DNA of 64,000 nucleotides. It comes from Acorus gramineus. Taxonomy: Eukaryota; Streptophyta; Magnoliopsida; Acorales; Acoraceae. Shown here piece after piece: positions 24,001 to 36,729 of the stretch. Position 1 is the first letter of the stretch; each line of letters begins with the position of its first letter. The stretch covers positions 13,177,314 to 13,241,313 of the forward strand of contig CM060854.1 of the NCBI GenBank assembly GCA_030737835.1. Direction: 5' to 3'. Both the position numbers and the translations under genes were made by a program. Below the pieces are notes generated by a model. The model did not search any database and had not been told where the DNA came from. It saw nothing but the letters and a program-made list of their open reading frames with translations.

Positions 24001-25852
24001 GCCAAGAAAAACTGAGTACTGAGTTCAAACCCAATACAAAAAAGTATGTGCGGAAGGTAAGGTACAATTAAAAAATAATTCCCATTGGAGAAAAGAATAA
24101 AAAATTTACCAATCCACTTTGTAAAAAATAAAAACACCCCCCCCCCCCCCCAACCCCCAACCAAACACAGTAGTGCATGCAAGCACACACATGACTTGAT
24201 TGTTTCATGCATTGATTGCATTATAATTTGTACAATCTGCTCTAGGTTCCTTTCCACATATGCATTTCCTCTCCCCGCCCAATAATTCAATACAATGCAC
24301 AAAAATAACTAGAAACTTCACTTAAACATGACAGGCATGCCACAAGGTTGATATTGGAAAGATCACAGGATCACTACTGAACCACCTTTAAGGAACTTGA
24401 GTGGCTAACCTTGTGTTCAGCATCAGCAGAAAACAATGCAGGATGCAACTTGTTCTCAGCAGCCAAAACAAGCTTCAACTGCCTATCCCATAGATCAATT
24501 GGAAGCTTTCTTAGTTCATGCTGTTTAATCTTGGCCTGAAAGAAACGATACAGTTCCAAGTGGCTGCAGATCAGATTGACTATATCCCTGTAATATAATC
24601 AAGTGTCATTTCCGTAAGTTGATTCAGACATAAGCATATCACAAACCAAATGAACACATTGGAAGTTGAGGAACCTGGTGAGAAAATCAATGAGATTTAC
24701 ATCTCTTGCACGAAATGCAATTTCACCTAGGACACTGTTCATGGTGTCCACAAGAACTTCTGGGCCAGCCTTATCTGGTGTTATCCGTGAATACCAAAGA
24801 TCCGCCACCCACTCAGAAATCAGATGCCTGGTAAATTGATCCATTGCAGCCTCAACAGCAGGGGAGTTCACTTTTCTTCTCCAGTCGGATGTCTCATGTG
24901 AATAATCAACTTCTACAATAGATTTCTTCTGAGAGAGATCACTTGCTGAAGACTTCTTGTCCCCAACCACAGTTCTTCTTCTCATGTCAATATCAAGTGA
25001 GATGTAGCGCAGAAAGACAATCAAGGAGGCAGCAGCAGGCAGATTAACCCAAACCGAGGAACTTGTCACTGAGAAGCAAGCAATGAGAAACAAAAAACTA
25101 AAATGCAGTCCTGTTTTTGCCAATATGATTGAGAACATGTGATTAACTAAAGCAGAAACCTAGGAAACACACAACAAAATGCACCTTCTTAAAGGCGCAC
25201 ATGAAATCAATTTGGGCCACAACCAATGCAACTCAATAGTTAATACCCATTCTTTGATTTGATAGGCATAGACATGAACCAATGGTGTCTGAACAACTAT
25301 AAATTTATTTCTTGCATCGCATTTCCCGTAAATTGTCAATCAGCTGAACCAATTCACATGTTCCCAAAAAAATTGGATTTTCATAGCTCCAAATCGTTGC
25401 AAACTAATCAGATCAATGCACCGCTTCATTACGATATATGTATAATCACAAGTTCCCTAAATCTTTAATTTCTCACTTCAATTGCACAAATTAGGTGGTT
25501 TCAATAAAAACAACTTTCCCTTCCGATTAAACACACATTAAAAAAAACATGCATCTTTGCATTTAGAATTCAAAATTAGACAAAACAACGATTAATTTCT
25601 GTACAAAAGACAAATCCGCCCCCATCTTTAACACCACTACATAATCATTACATGAACATACGAACCGATGTTTATACGACTGCGATGATTAAAAAACCAT
25701 AGCAAACAGACCACATCGACCAACAAAAGAAGAAGAAGAAAAAACTCACACGACATGAGATAGGAGAGACCGAAGACGCAGACGAGAAGAAGAACCGCCC
25801 GTTTCTTCGCCTCCTCCACCAAGTCCATCACCGTCTGCCTCCCCGTATTCAT
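18019..25852 (-). CDS. PXA-PX-Nexin_C domain protein (plant sorting-nexin-like)
   Basis: Fifteen exons (minus): 25750-25852, 24675-25068, 24410-24587, 23532-23671, 22154-23435, 21938-22038, 21691-21835, 21008-21076, 20865-20910, 20416-20780, 20140-20219, 19883-20018, 19056-19236, 18386-18468, 18019-18153. They total 3438 nt, giving 1145 residues, with GT-AG introns and all phases consistent. N-terminus: two hydrophobic segments (about 13-33 and 40-57), likely membrane anchors. The PXA domain (about 90-260) follows, then a long polar Ser/Asp-rich linker in the 1.28-kb exon 5. The PX domain is about 700-818 ([20 protein letters not shown]), and Nexin_C about 942-1060. Known: this layout matches SNX13/14/19-type proteins without an RGS domain. 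The plant relatives are large PX proteins, presumed phosphoinositide-binding and endomembrane-anchored. The lipid and compartment are inference. Starts upstream of 25852 would need a non-ATG codon. Confidence 0.9.
24137..24159. repeat. C-rich tract in PX-gene intron 3
   Basis: A run of about 16 C followed by AA and more C, in the intron between exons 3 and 4. A simple sequence with no function visible. Confidence 0.7.
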
Positions 25853-27524
25853 CACTAACTCTCTCTAATCCCCGCTCGATCGCATCCAGATCGAACGATC
25901 CAATCGAAATTCAGATCTGAAACCCTAAAAAGAGCAAGAAAAAAAAATAGGAGAGAATCGGGAGGTGACGGAGGAGGGACTCGAGACTGGTAGTTCTTTC
26001 GGAAAGTGTTTCTCTTAGCGAAGCAAACGTGGAACTAGGTGTAAAATGACGTGTTTACCCTTGGACGAGTGATGGAAAATCGGGTTTATTTTCCCGAAAT
26101 CAATGGGTGGGGGGGTATTCCGAGTTTTTTAAACAACGTAACCGTCGCTGATTTTTTTTATTGAAGATTTAAAATCCGGTGATCAACGGTCCAGATCACT
26201 AGGAGAGAGAGTGAGAGCGATATGAACATTACATATGAAAAAAATCCATTTTTCTTCGGTTTGAAGTTTATATGGGAATGTGATTTTGAGTAATAAATGG
26301 GCAAGCTTGTCACACGATCCTGTATAAACTATAATCCGATTCCGTATTCAAATTTGTCATTGAGTGTCCTTGTCCAATTCGTATATATTCAAAATTTCAA
26401 TTACTACATTTGAATTTGCATATCATATTTATATAATGCTTTAATATTTACAATTATCTATATATTATATATGTATAAATAAAGATATTTATAATAAATA
26501 AATATAATAAATATCCCTTTGATAGAAAATATTTCAGCAATCTACAGATACGGATTAGTTTTTTAAAATAATTGATAAGCATGGTGATAAAAATAACATC
26601 CTTGGTAGGTAGAGAAAGCTTTTCAATTGGACACAATTATTTGATTCGTAATCATAGTATTAGAAAAGGAACATATATCTATATTGAATCAATGTTGTGA
26701 AACATGATGACTCCCCGATTTGACAGTCTTGCAGTTGCTCTTTCCAATTCAAATCAGATTGTTCGTGATTCAATTTCATTTTTTTTTTATCAAATGTATT
26801 AACCGTGGTTGATGGAGCCTTGTAACAACCTCTTTCAATGTCATAGATGCAAACTATTTTAAATAGAGGAAAAAGTTTTTTTTTTACAGGAAAAGTAGAC
26901 GATTGCCACCTCGATTTCAAATAGAGAAAATGTAAGGTAAATTAGTTATTTTGAAGCTTGTTTTAATAAATAGAGTTATAACACACAATCTTAGATATCA
27001 ATCATGTTTTTTTCTAAAAAATATTTTTTTAAATAGTAGACAATTTCTACCTTGATTTATATTAAAACCGAACTTACAAAAATATGAAATTGATAAAAGA
27101 AAAATGAAGAAAGCAAAAATAAATAGAAGCAAAACAAACATTGAAGAATTAAAACATAACCTCACATGCCACAGCTAATAGCACCGGGTAGAAGAGGATT
27201 CTAAGCCCCATGACCATGCTGAGATGCCATTGTTAAGCTATGATTCTCAAGGAACCACCACGTTGGAACTTGATGTTTCAACGCACACTATTAGGCTGCG
27301 TTTGGTTCGGCTGAATGCTGAATTTAAGTGTTGAATTATTCAGTGCTGATTATATAAGTACTGATTGTTTTATGCAGTTCAGATGATAAAAATTGTTTGG
27401 TTCAACGAAAAATATAAGAACTTATTCAAATAAGTGTGTTTGATTCATCACTTAACAGTAGTGGTTATTAGAAGGGTATTTTGGTCTATTTAATAAGTAC
27501 TAAATGTTATTTTGATGTTTGGTT

Positions 27525-27830
27525 GAATATTTAAAAAACTTGCTTATTTTTGAACTATTTCAAAAATATGGATTTGTTCCCCGAAATATGTCTCACTTTA
27601 GAGAATGAACATTTCACAAACTTGAATATTTAATAAACGTGCTTATTTTTTAACTATTTTCAAAAATATGGATTTGTTTCCCAAAATATATGTCCCACTT
27701 TAGAGAGTGAATATTTCACAAACTTGAATATTTAAAAAACGTGCTTATTTTTTAACTATTTCAAAAATATGGATTTGTTTCCTGAAATATATGTCTCACT
27801 TTAGAGAGTGAATATTTTACAAACTTAAAC
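27525..27830. repeat. Three-copy ~100-bp minisatellite
   Basis: Three direct units of about 99-102 bp, each starting GAATATTTAA(A/T)AAAC and containing CAAAAATATGGATTTGTT and CACTTTAGAGA. They differ by scattered substitutions. Confidence 0.85.
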
Positions 27831-28969
27831 CCAATAGCATTCATATAGTTGTAAATCATATTTTTTTTCCCATCGAGGAGTTCCATGTAATCTGAATTTC
27901 AGGATGATTAATTTTATGCAGATAACATTTTCCCAAAAATGAAAACCACATCCAACATTGATAGTATTGAAATAATTTTATGGAAAAATTATTTTCATTG
28001 TTTGTTTCCCAAAAATATACTTTGAAATTACTCTCTGATCCAATATATCCATTTAAATATTTAATGAATATTAAAAACCAAATCTATCAAATCTAATATA
28101 TATTTAAATATCTAATTAATACAAACAGCTAAATCTATCAATTTTTTTCAAGGTTCAACAAATTTACAAAAAGATAATGAATTTGTTAATTTTATAGAAG
28201 ATAATATTTAAAAAAAATAAAAATTAAATAAATCTACAAAAGCATGAGATAATCTTTTTAAATAGTAACAAATATTAACACTTCAAGTTCAAGATATAAT
28301 CTAAAAACCAAAAGATAATGAGTTTGGTGATTTGAGATAATTTAACTATCTTTTTTTTACCTCTAAAACAAAACTACAACCATTCAAAGCTCACACAACA
28401 ATCCTTATCAATGTGATTGTATGATTAACACTATTTTAAAAATACTTTTTATGAATATTTCGTTAAAGATTGTGAAATGTTTTTTTAAACACGTGGTTTT
28501 TAAAAATAATTTAAAAGATATTGTCAAACCAATTTTCAGATAATATTTATCATATATTGTTGAAATATAGTCTTTTTTTGCAAAACAAATTTCTTAAAGA
28601 AATATAATTTTTTTTATAATTATTAAACAACTCTTTCCATTTTTAAAATTTTATCATCTTTTCAAACATCTTTAAATAATTTTTTTATATTTTAAAAATA
28701 TTTTATCTATCTTTTCAAATAATGAAAGTATATTGTAATTCAAATAAACAAATATTACATATTTATAAATATTATGATATTCATTCTGATTTAAAACTAT
28801 TTATTTTTTATATATCTTATAAATTTTAATATTTTTATATTTATATCATAAAAATTATATTGGTGAATCCTTGAGAATAATTACGAAGATAACATCTTCT
28901 TTTTAAGTTGATCCCAAAATCAAGATTTTAATCATCGCATTTCTTAGAGACATCCAAACATTTCTTTAC

Positions 28970-29220
28970 TTTTCGAAATCATAGCGCATGCGATGAGTTT
29001 TACATCAAAATAAACAAACTCAAGTCTTTCATCGCTTCCCATAAATTTTCCATATAAGAAGCGTGCTGTCCCGGGAATACCACTAAGTTCCGAGCAATCC
29101 AAATTGCCTATATCCCACCAATATTATCCCTCTCGCCACCTTGGCCTTAGTGTTGTTGACCTATTGTCTCCTCACCTCACCATTTGTTTGGCCGGTTCCC
29201 ATAGATCCTTAGTTGTCTGA
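28970..29220 (-). pseudogene. LINE (non-LTR) reverse transcriptase C-terminal relic
   Basis: A minus-strand reading contains A-I-W-I-A-R-N-L-V-V-F, a signature of the region after the reverse transcriptase in plant L1-type LINEs (zf-RVT / RNase H-like). A stop lies just upstream of it. Only a short scrap remains, with no poly(A) tail or target-site duplication seen. Confidence 0.4.
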
Positions 29221-29779
29221 ATCCTCTAGTAAATTGGCTAGTAAAGCAAATTTGTGAGCAAATTATCTGAAACTCACAAAAACCTAATTATCATTCCTGG
29301 ATTAAATTTCCATCCAATTTTTTTTAGCAAGATAGGCATTGTCATTAAGTAAGTATAATAACAATGATTGAATTGGAGATGAGAGGATTAGAAGAATTAA
29401 AAACTATAAAAGATAGCAAATAAAAAAAGTGAACTCCATGTTATGTTTGTATCACTTTTGAACTGTCAAATACAATATTTTTTATTTATTTTAAGTGTTT
29501 GGATGCTCAGTTCAAAAATATAACCGCATATCGGTGATCCTAGTATCTTCTTTGGCCTACCTATAAATATTTTCGTGTTCTGATATCGTTTTAACAATTT
29601 TGTTACTGGGTTTTGGTAAGTGAGAATTTCTCTAATTCTTGCTATGCAAGTTTTCCTTTGTGGTATGTGTGTGGGTGACCATAAGCAAGCTTCACCCCCT
29701 CCCCAATCTTTTTTCCCAATTATCCTATTACTTGGTGAATTTAAATTTAAACTTACTCCCATCCCATCTCATACACTCA

Positions 29780-31150
29780 AATCCCTAAAAGTGAGTTTCT
29801 CATTTTGTCTCTCTCTCACACTTTTTCACTCCCTCTCATGGACTTCTTTTTCCCTTTTGTGTGTGTTTTGTTGAGCAAGTGAAGGTGGAGAAGGAGAGAA
29901 GAAAAAGAAAGCAAGCAGTAGTTAGGTTGAGGAAGAGGTGATGATGGTGTTGGGAGGCTTAGTTGAGGAAGTGGTGATGATGGTGTTGGGAGGCTTGGGT
30001 GGTGTTTTGAGAGGGTGTGTGTGTGCCTAGGTGTGGTGGTGCCCCCTCTTTTGCTCCCTTCTTGTTCTTGTTCTTGTTCTTGTGGGCTCGATGTGTGGCG
30101 AACCGATCTTCGATGAGTGGTTCGATCCACTCACTTGGGAAAGCGCGTAATACCATAGTCGAGCATCGTGTATTATTATAGCGCCGTATTTATGTAGTAT
30201 TCGCATAAATGGTTATATTATTAGAATTGTAATTTATCATGCTAGATAACTTATATTCTGCATATACATAATTCGTATTTTCGCATAGACAACTTACATT
30301 GCATCCAATACTTGCCTGTACATAGTAATACATGCACAATAACCATATTTTTATATAACTATTTGTTAAATGATATTGTTTCTTATGTATCTTGTACTAT
30401 AGAGTATGACATGCCATAGATGGTTCACTTATTGAATTTACTCAATGATTAGTTAAATATTCGATATGCTATTCATCATTTAGCTTGTAAGGCTCCATGC
30501 TTAGCCTTTTGGTACGGTTAATGCATGTAATTAATTATATTCTTGAATAATAAACCATACATATCAGTTATAGATGCGTGTAGGACCCGCCTTTAGGATC
30601 ATACTAGTTTGAGAATATAATTCATCTCCTCGAATTTGAAGGATGCAACTTTTATAGGAATTCATGAGAATTTGATAATGTATCAGTAATGGCTTATCGA
30701 TTGTAGAGAATCCATAAGGATCATGTTATGACCGTGGAGTGTTTATTCTTCACATAGCATCTGCATTGAAGCTTCCAGGTGTCGGAGCTGTCCTGTATGG
30801 TGCCGCCGTGCTGTTGGAAGGCCGCCAGGAAGAGGGCTACTTGGGAGAGGGCTACCAAATGGTCTCGCAAACGTGTTTATTCCCTACATCATTGTGCATT
30901 GAAGCTGCCCAGTGTCAGAGCTATCCTGGATGGTCCCGCTGTGTTGTTGGAAGGCCACCAAGAAGAGGACTACGTGGGAGAGGGCTATTAGATAATGTAG
31001 GGCATTAACGTATTGATTTCTCCTAAAAGTCCCTTGTCATCCCTATGGGTAAAGGTGAGGGCATGGTGAGGTGTTAGCGCATTAATTTCTTCTAAGAGTC
31101 ACCTGTCATCCCTAAGGGCTACATGGGTGAGGGTGTGGAGAGGGCACGTC
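29780..31150 (+). mobile_element. Diverged relic of the long LTR family
   Basis: The order of blocks matches the complete units to the right. A CT/CA-rich stretch (about 29810) is followed by a GGTGATGATGGTG block duplicated at about 29925-30000. Then come a mini-exon-like block ending CCGATCTTCG and GAGTGGTTCGATCCA (about 30085-30130), and a block like TGGAGTGTTT...TTGAAGC...GCTGTCCTG (about 30736-30795). It also carries GGGTGAGGGTG near 31128. Both ends are uncertain and no target-site duplication was found. No GC-rich intron lies between the Gly-codon-rich block and the mini-exon block. Confidence 0.5.
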
Positions 31151-31352
31151 ATTACATGATATTTCTATTTTTAGATTTTATTCCATGTCTTGATTGGAAC
31201 TATTATTGTATTATAGTCGGTTTGGATGAATTGGGTGGCCTCTCGACCACTAGGTTTCCTTGCTTCGGGGGAGGGGGGCGGGTTGTCGGTATTGTTTTTC
31301 GGGGAAGACGACCCTCCCGAAAGTGGATTTTCTACTTCGGTGTGTGTGGTGG

Positions 31353-32839
31353 TGTAACGCCCCCGAATCCTTCACCCATATTAGGCGAGGGAGACAGTGC
31401 GCTACGTGACATAAACCTCGAATCTCAGAGTAATATAAGAAAATTAACCGTTATTCATCCAAGCATAAATAAATAATCAATTAAACTATCAATAATTCAC
31501 TAGGATCTATCAATAATTCATCCCAAGTTTGGATGATTTCACACATAATAATTATTAAACGTAACAATCTCTACGGTTTTGCTGATAGAGCTAAGGAAAG
31601 TTAGCAAGAGCTAAGGAAAGTCAACTACATGCCAAAGAAAGGCTTTATTCACCCAATGAAAGCAAAATTAGACGATCAAGGATGACGACCCAAACTTGAT
31701 CTCGCTAACTCCTTCAAGATCCACAAACGCTACTACTCGATCCTCAAATCTGAAAGGGGAAAAGGAGGGGTGAGTTACAACACGCTCAGTGAATGGACCA
31801 TCATCATCCCGTTAGTACATTTATATTCAAAATATCTATATCGTAATTTGTCTACACAGACATGTAATAAATATACAACAAGACCACCAAGACATGCAAT
31901 AATATATATACACACACACACAGTCCTATCCAACATGATGCATGCAACACCATGAATACGCATGCCCGTCTTCGCAGCACCTAGCTCACGGGGCCTTTCA
32001 CAGGCATGGTCACGTAGACATAGCCACGAAGACTTGGGTCCTACGTTCTCGGACCTGGCCACGTAGACGTACGCTCACCTAGACGTTGGTCACCAAGACT
32101 GAGCCACCTAGACGGAATGGATGCATTGATAACCTATCATATCTTCAAAATTCACAAAAGAATAGAGCATGCAAAAATCTCAACACACCAATCAATTCAT
32201 GATAAATATCTCAATAAAAGGCATGCTCACATTTTTATTTCAAAACTAGCAATTATATTCCACAAAATAGATGATCCTAGCATGAATACATAATATATTC
32301 TTTTGAAACTACATATGAAACTCAAGTCCACTCACCTTCGATTCAACGACAATATGCGTGACACAATACCGGGCTAATCCGTATACGAAACTCCTGAAAT
32401 AGAATAATAATTCTAATAAATAAAAAAATAAATTGAAAAGCCATATTAAATAAACCACCCATTTATTCTAATCCATTTATTCCAATAGCCCACACTGGAC
32501 AATGGGCCTCTAGAACCCACTGGTTTATGGGCCAATCTGATTGGGCCTAGAATCATTGCCCAACAAAACTAGAAATTACAGAACACCCAAAGCCCAAGAC
32601 CCACTGGCCCACGGGCCAGTCGGGTTTGGCCCAGGCCCACTGTCTAGAAATTCTGGACCAACCCAAACCCATATATTCCTTTCTTCCTCCATCTTCTTCT
32701 TCTTCCTCCTTCATCTACCTCTTCTACCCAACCAAGAAAACTTCAAACCCATCACCACAACCATCACCCTTCCTCCTCCAAACCCACCACCGGACCCGCC
32801 ATCCAGAGGTCCGCCGGCCGGAGACCCACCGGCGACTCA

Positions 32840-32882
<43 letters not shown>

Positions 32883-33589
32883 TTTTTTCTTTTTTATGCC
32901 TCTTCTTCTCATCTCCTTCAAATACTCACATGTCCCTCTCTCTCTCTCATAGACCCAAATACAAAATATACCCAAATACAAAAGACAATCACTCAAAATC
33001 CTTCTTCATAACACAATCACCCAAAATTAATATTTAACAAACATCTTCCATTCATGATAAATCTCTATCACCACCATCTAATCTAAGTTCTAAAACCCAA
33101 ATCACATAAACACCATGAAAAGGAAAAACTAAGAAGATCATGATCAAGAACCAAATGAATAAAAGATTCAAGAGATAAGGGATGAAGGAAACATACCTAG
33201 ATTGACAATGACAATGCCTCAAGATCTCAACCTGAATTAGGGTTAATGGGGAAGGTAATAGGGGTATTTAAAGGGGTTACTTTGCAATCAAAATCCCTTA
33301 AAAATCTGGGCTGTTAAAATTTCAGATTGAGAAAATTGGAGGGACGATTTTGGATAGGTCCAGACAGAATTGAAATTTGCAAAAAGGTCCTTCCCTGGCT
33401 AACCCAAAATCTAATAATTACAACTGAGTCCCCAGATCCAATTAACATACTAACAACCTCTATTAAAGCCCATCGAAAATAAAATACCAACCTTTTGACC
33501 TAAGCAACTGCACAAAATAATAAATTATTATTTCTCTCAATATATAAATATATATAATATATAATTATATAAAATATGCAGTTGTTACA
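31353..33589 (-). mobile_element. Solo LTR unit S (distant subfamily), TSD GGTGG
   Basis: It begins TGTAACGCCCCC and ends GTTGTTACA on the plus strand, flanked on both sides by GGTGG (31348-31352 and 33590-33594). Length is 2237 bp. In its own (minus) orientation it holds a donor-like CTAG|GTATGT at about 33195, a Gly-codon-rich block at about 32720-32830, a CT microsatellite, and an exon-like block ending GAAG|GTGAGTGG near 32335. The order is the same as in the other units. No internal retrotransposon domain or second LTR is present. Confidence 0.85.
32843..32880. repeat. (CT)n microsatellite
   Basis: About 19 uninterrupted CT dinucleotides inside LTR unit S. On the unit's own strand this is (GA)n. 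Confidence 0.9.
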
Positions 33590-33594
33590 GGTGG

Positions 33595-35581
33595 TTTCTC
33601 TGGGTTTCTGAATCCGATTGCGCCTTGGGCGGGCCTGGATGGATCGTCTCTCGGAGAGGGGGGAAAGGGGATGTGGTTCCTTGCTGAGGGGCCCAACATC
33701 TCCTCAGGAGGATTCAGGGGTGGTTGTGATCGCCACCTGCTTTTTCAAAAAGCAGGAAAAGTTGGGGTTGGATTTGATCGCTTTCATGGGGGAGTTTGTG
33801 GAGTCTCCGCTCTGAGATACGGGCTTTCCATACACAGAGGTGAAGAACAGGGATCCTTTTCTGCCTCGGGAACTTGACAAAGGGGGTTTGGAAGTCAGGG
33901 GGGGTGCAGGTGAGGGGCCGGCTAGTGGAAAATAGATGCCTGGTGGGGGACGGCTAGTGATGATTAGCCGCCTGGTGTTTGGTTCAATTTGGGCAAAACT
34001 TGGGCAAGAAATGGGTTAGGGTTTGGGCAGAGGTTTAAGCTAGGTTTAACTTGGGTTTTGGAGAGGGTTTTGGGAGAGTGGATTTATGTAGGAAGTGGGT
34101 TTCCTACTCACAAGTGGGACTCTCTTTCTCTCTCTCTCAAGGCTTAAGGTGGGGTGGGAATGTGTGTAGTATTGGATTAAGATGGTGGATTGAATGAGTG
34201 ATGATTCTTGTGGATTGGGGATATGTTAGAAATGTCTATTTATAGTAAAAGAGAGGCATGAGAATGTCCAATGGACAATAGATCTTTGTTCTTCTGACAT
34301 TTTGCAGGAGGGGGGCGGCTAGTTGAAACTAGCCGCCCAGTGAGGGACGGCTACTCTCAAGTTGCCGCCCCAATGATGGCTTGCTAAATGTCCCATCTTT
34401 GACAAGCGATGGCTTGGGTCGGCTACTAGGGTTGAACTAGCCAAGATGGGGCGGCTAAATGGAACAAACCACTGCAATCATCAACATTAAATGCTGCTTT
34501 ACGTCCCATCCAAGGGAAGTGGTTTAGGGTTGGTCAGGGGGGCGGCTAGTTAAAACTAGCCACCCAATATGGGGCGGCTACTCTCAAGTAGCCGCCCCTG
34601 TCCAGCCTTAGAGATTGCTAAGGTTTCAGACTAGGGCTTCTCTGGTTTTGTTTCTAAGGAAGTTTTCTTTATGATCTTCCAAATGTGGTCATTTCTAAAT
34701 ATTACTTGAAGTATTTTCGTCTCTTTTGATGGTCAAAATTGGGGTATCCATAATTGTCCCTCATCGAACGGAGTCTTTTGTGTGAAATAGAAAGATTTTG
34801 ACCGATGATAAGGAAAGAGACCCCTATTTGGGTTGGCCCAATCTTCAAGAAGTCTAGGTAACATGACCAATACTATTCAGGGAGTTGATTTAGGCTATCA
34901 GAGGCTAGGTCTTCACTAGAATTTTCAACCGAAAGGAATGATCCAAGTGAAAGATGGGAAAAAGTAAAGTAGCGAGTGATCCAACCCTCAAACAGGGTTC
35001 TTAGCTATTGTGTGTAGGGCAGCCCGGCGTTAGTTTCCTTGTGCTTACCGTGCCGTGCATAGCAACTCAGCGAACAAGGGGATATCGCAGACAGAAAGCA
35101 AGTAAAGATATTGAGTTGGTGAATTGGATCATCCAAAGGATAAAAATTCTAGAAAAGAACCAGAACTGAAGAAATTCGAATTGAACGGCATTGGAAATGT
35201 GATAAAACTTCGAGAGGGTTGTGTTTGATCAAGTAGGGTTTGGAAATAAACCAATACATGGCTGTTTGAGAAGCTGACAGAGGGCAGCTAGTTGATTTTA
35301 GCCGGCAGGGTGGGGTGGCTACTTGTGTTTAGCCGGCAGACGGGGGGCAGCTAGTGGTGAGTAGCTGCCGCCCAACTAGGTCCCTTATAACCGAAAAGAG
35401 ACCCTCTCTCTCTCGCACGTTTTTAAAACGGTTGCTCTTCCCTCTCTTCTTTTTCTTCACCATTTTAAACCAAAAAAACTTGGTTTCCTTGGCTTTGATT
35501 TGCCCTAGATCATCTCCTTCTTCTTGATTTCAAAACCCTAAAACCTTTTGGGTTCTCCTTTTTCTTGTGAAATCAGGAGAG
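33595..35581. other. Leader-like region upstream of the 35582 ORF, with hairpin array
   Basis: The sequence to the left of unit S (31151-31352) and this segment join cleanly across the insertion. The joined segment contains a long open frame I cannot identify. From 33.9 to 35.4 kb there are at least seven self-complementary GGCGGCTA/TAGCCGCC motifs. A TATA-like TATTTATAGTAAAAG lies near 34240, and CTTATAACC with a following TC tract at about 35390-35415. It could be the promoter/leader of a host gene or the LTR/leader of another retroelement. I cannot decide between these. Confidence 0.4.
33951..35369. repeat. Array of GGCGGCTA...TAGCCGCC hairpins
   Basis: Clear cases are 33951-33970, 34313-34338 (12-bp stem, 2-nt loop), 34541-34563, 34571-34598 (perfect 12-bp stem, 4-nt loop) and 35346-35369 (8-bp stem). 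Weaker ones lie at about 34346-34371 and 35284-35305. The stems share the core CGGCTA/TAGCCG while the loops vary. Confidence 0.75.
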
Positions 35582-36153
35582 ATGACAAAGGGGAAGAAGA
35601 CATCCTCGATGGTGAAGCAACTTCGGTCTTCCCGTGAGCAGAGGGGGGCTGTCTCGGGGTCGGGCTCGTCGGAGAGCGATGGGTCAAAAAGGGGGATCGT
35701 GGAGGAAATGACCCAAATGGTGGAGACGCCAATGGTGGGCGCGGGTGCATCCTCGGGGGCTGTCCCGAGAGAAGGAACGGGGCTTATAAGGTATTCACGT
35801 AAGAGGAGGCATGGCGACCAATCGGTGGCAGTCGAGGCCGCGGGCTTGGAGGCTGGAGGATCGGCCGAAGGTGTAGTAGGGGCCAAGGGCGTTAGTGAGG
35901 GGGAGAGGGCATCTTTGGATGATATTGTTGGGATGTTGGATAGGGAAGCCACAAAGGCCAGGGCTGAGGAGGAGAAGAGAAGGGCTATGGGTGTTTTTGA
36001 GGTGTTGGCCTCCGGTTTGGTGGGCATGGAGGAAGGTGAGGGTGTTGGAGTTGGGGCCGAAGAGGCCGTGGGTGCTGATGTCAGGGCCGCGGAGGGGGAG
36101 TTTGAGGATGAAGGGGCCACAGAGGCCAATGTTGAGGGTGCCGAGGCCGCGGA
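35582..36153 (+). pseudogene. Acidic Ala/Gly-rich ORF split by a 26-kb LTR nest (5' part)
   Basis: ATG at 35582-35584 opens 190 full codons up to the insertion. The N-terminus is basic (MTKGKKTSS...). The rest is rich in Gly, Ala, Glu and Asp with one possible amphipathic stretch (R-A-E-E-E-K-R-R). The outer LTR unit O1 starts at 36154 after the duplication GCGGA (36149-36153). After O1 and the second GCGGA, the frame resumes at 62241 and stays open to 62328, where GTATTT could be a donor. If unspliced, it stops within nine more codons. The total is 220 codons to the putative donor. I recognise no domain. It may be a host gene or the first ORF of another retroelement. As it stands, the read-through protein ends shortly inside O1. 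Confidence 0.5.
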
Positions 36154-36729
36154 TGTTAGGCATGTGTCATTTGGAGCCTTATTTTTTGATCGGAGTCACT
36201 AAAATTTTAGTTTTAGCTATCTGTGGGAGTTGGAGTACTCTGATTGAAAATCTAACTGCATATTATGGGCCCTAGTATCGTTTAGTGCTGCCCATAAAAA
36301 ATTCATCGAATTCCAGTAACGTTTTGGAAATTATGCAATTTTGATTGATATTCGGATTTAATTTTGTTAATATCCAAGATGAAGTGATTTAAATCTGATT
36401 TTGTCATGGGATGTTCATTTTTTAGTTATATTTCATGTAAAAGTAAAATTAGATCAACTGGATTCATGTAGCAAAAGTTATGGGCATTTTTCCAATTATA
36501 CCTCGGGGATGAGAAAATCCTGGCAGCAGCCCTGTTCGATGTTTAGCTCACATTTTGGAATAGATGGAGGGGCTATTTGATCTTGGAATAAAGATGAAAG
36601 TTGTAGATAATCTTTTTAGCTTTTCAACGGATTTTGAATTGTACAATTCGGAGCTAGATTGTAGAAGTTATGGTTGTTTTAGTGAAGCCTGTCCAGAATT
36701 TTTTTAATCAGGGACAGCTTGGTCATTTC

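Larger units (their letters stand above)
25853..29779. other. AT-rich intergenic region
   Basis: The first ~150 bp should hold the PX-gene 5' UTR and core promoter. From 26.2 kb on, the sequence is very AT-rich with many stops in all frames. Only a minisatellite (27525-27830) and a LINE relic (28970-29220) stand out. A CGTTTGGTTCGG motif at about 27299 resembles a MITE end, but no matching partner end was found. Confidence 0.5.

Noticed and set aside
27525-27830. CRISPR-like direct repeats
   Set aside because: Only three adjacent ~100-bp units with no spacers, in a plant nuclear context. They form a minisatellite.
35530-36163. Minus-strand Ser/Pro/Ala-rich open frames opposite the 35582 ORF
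   Set aside because: They mirror the GC-biased acidic plus-strand ORF. Only the plus strand has a sensible start, a TC-rich leader and a frame that continues across the insertion site.
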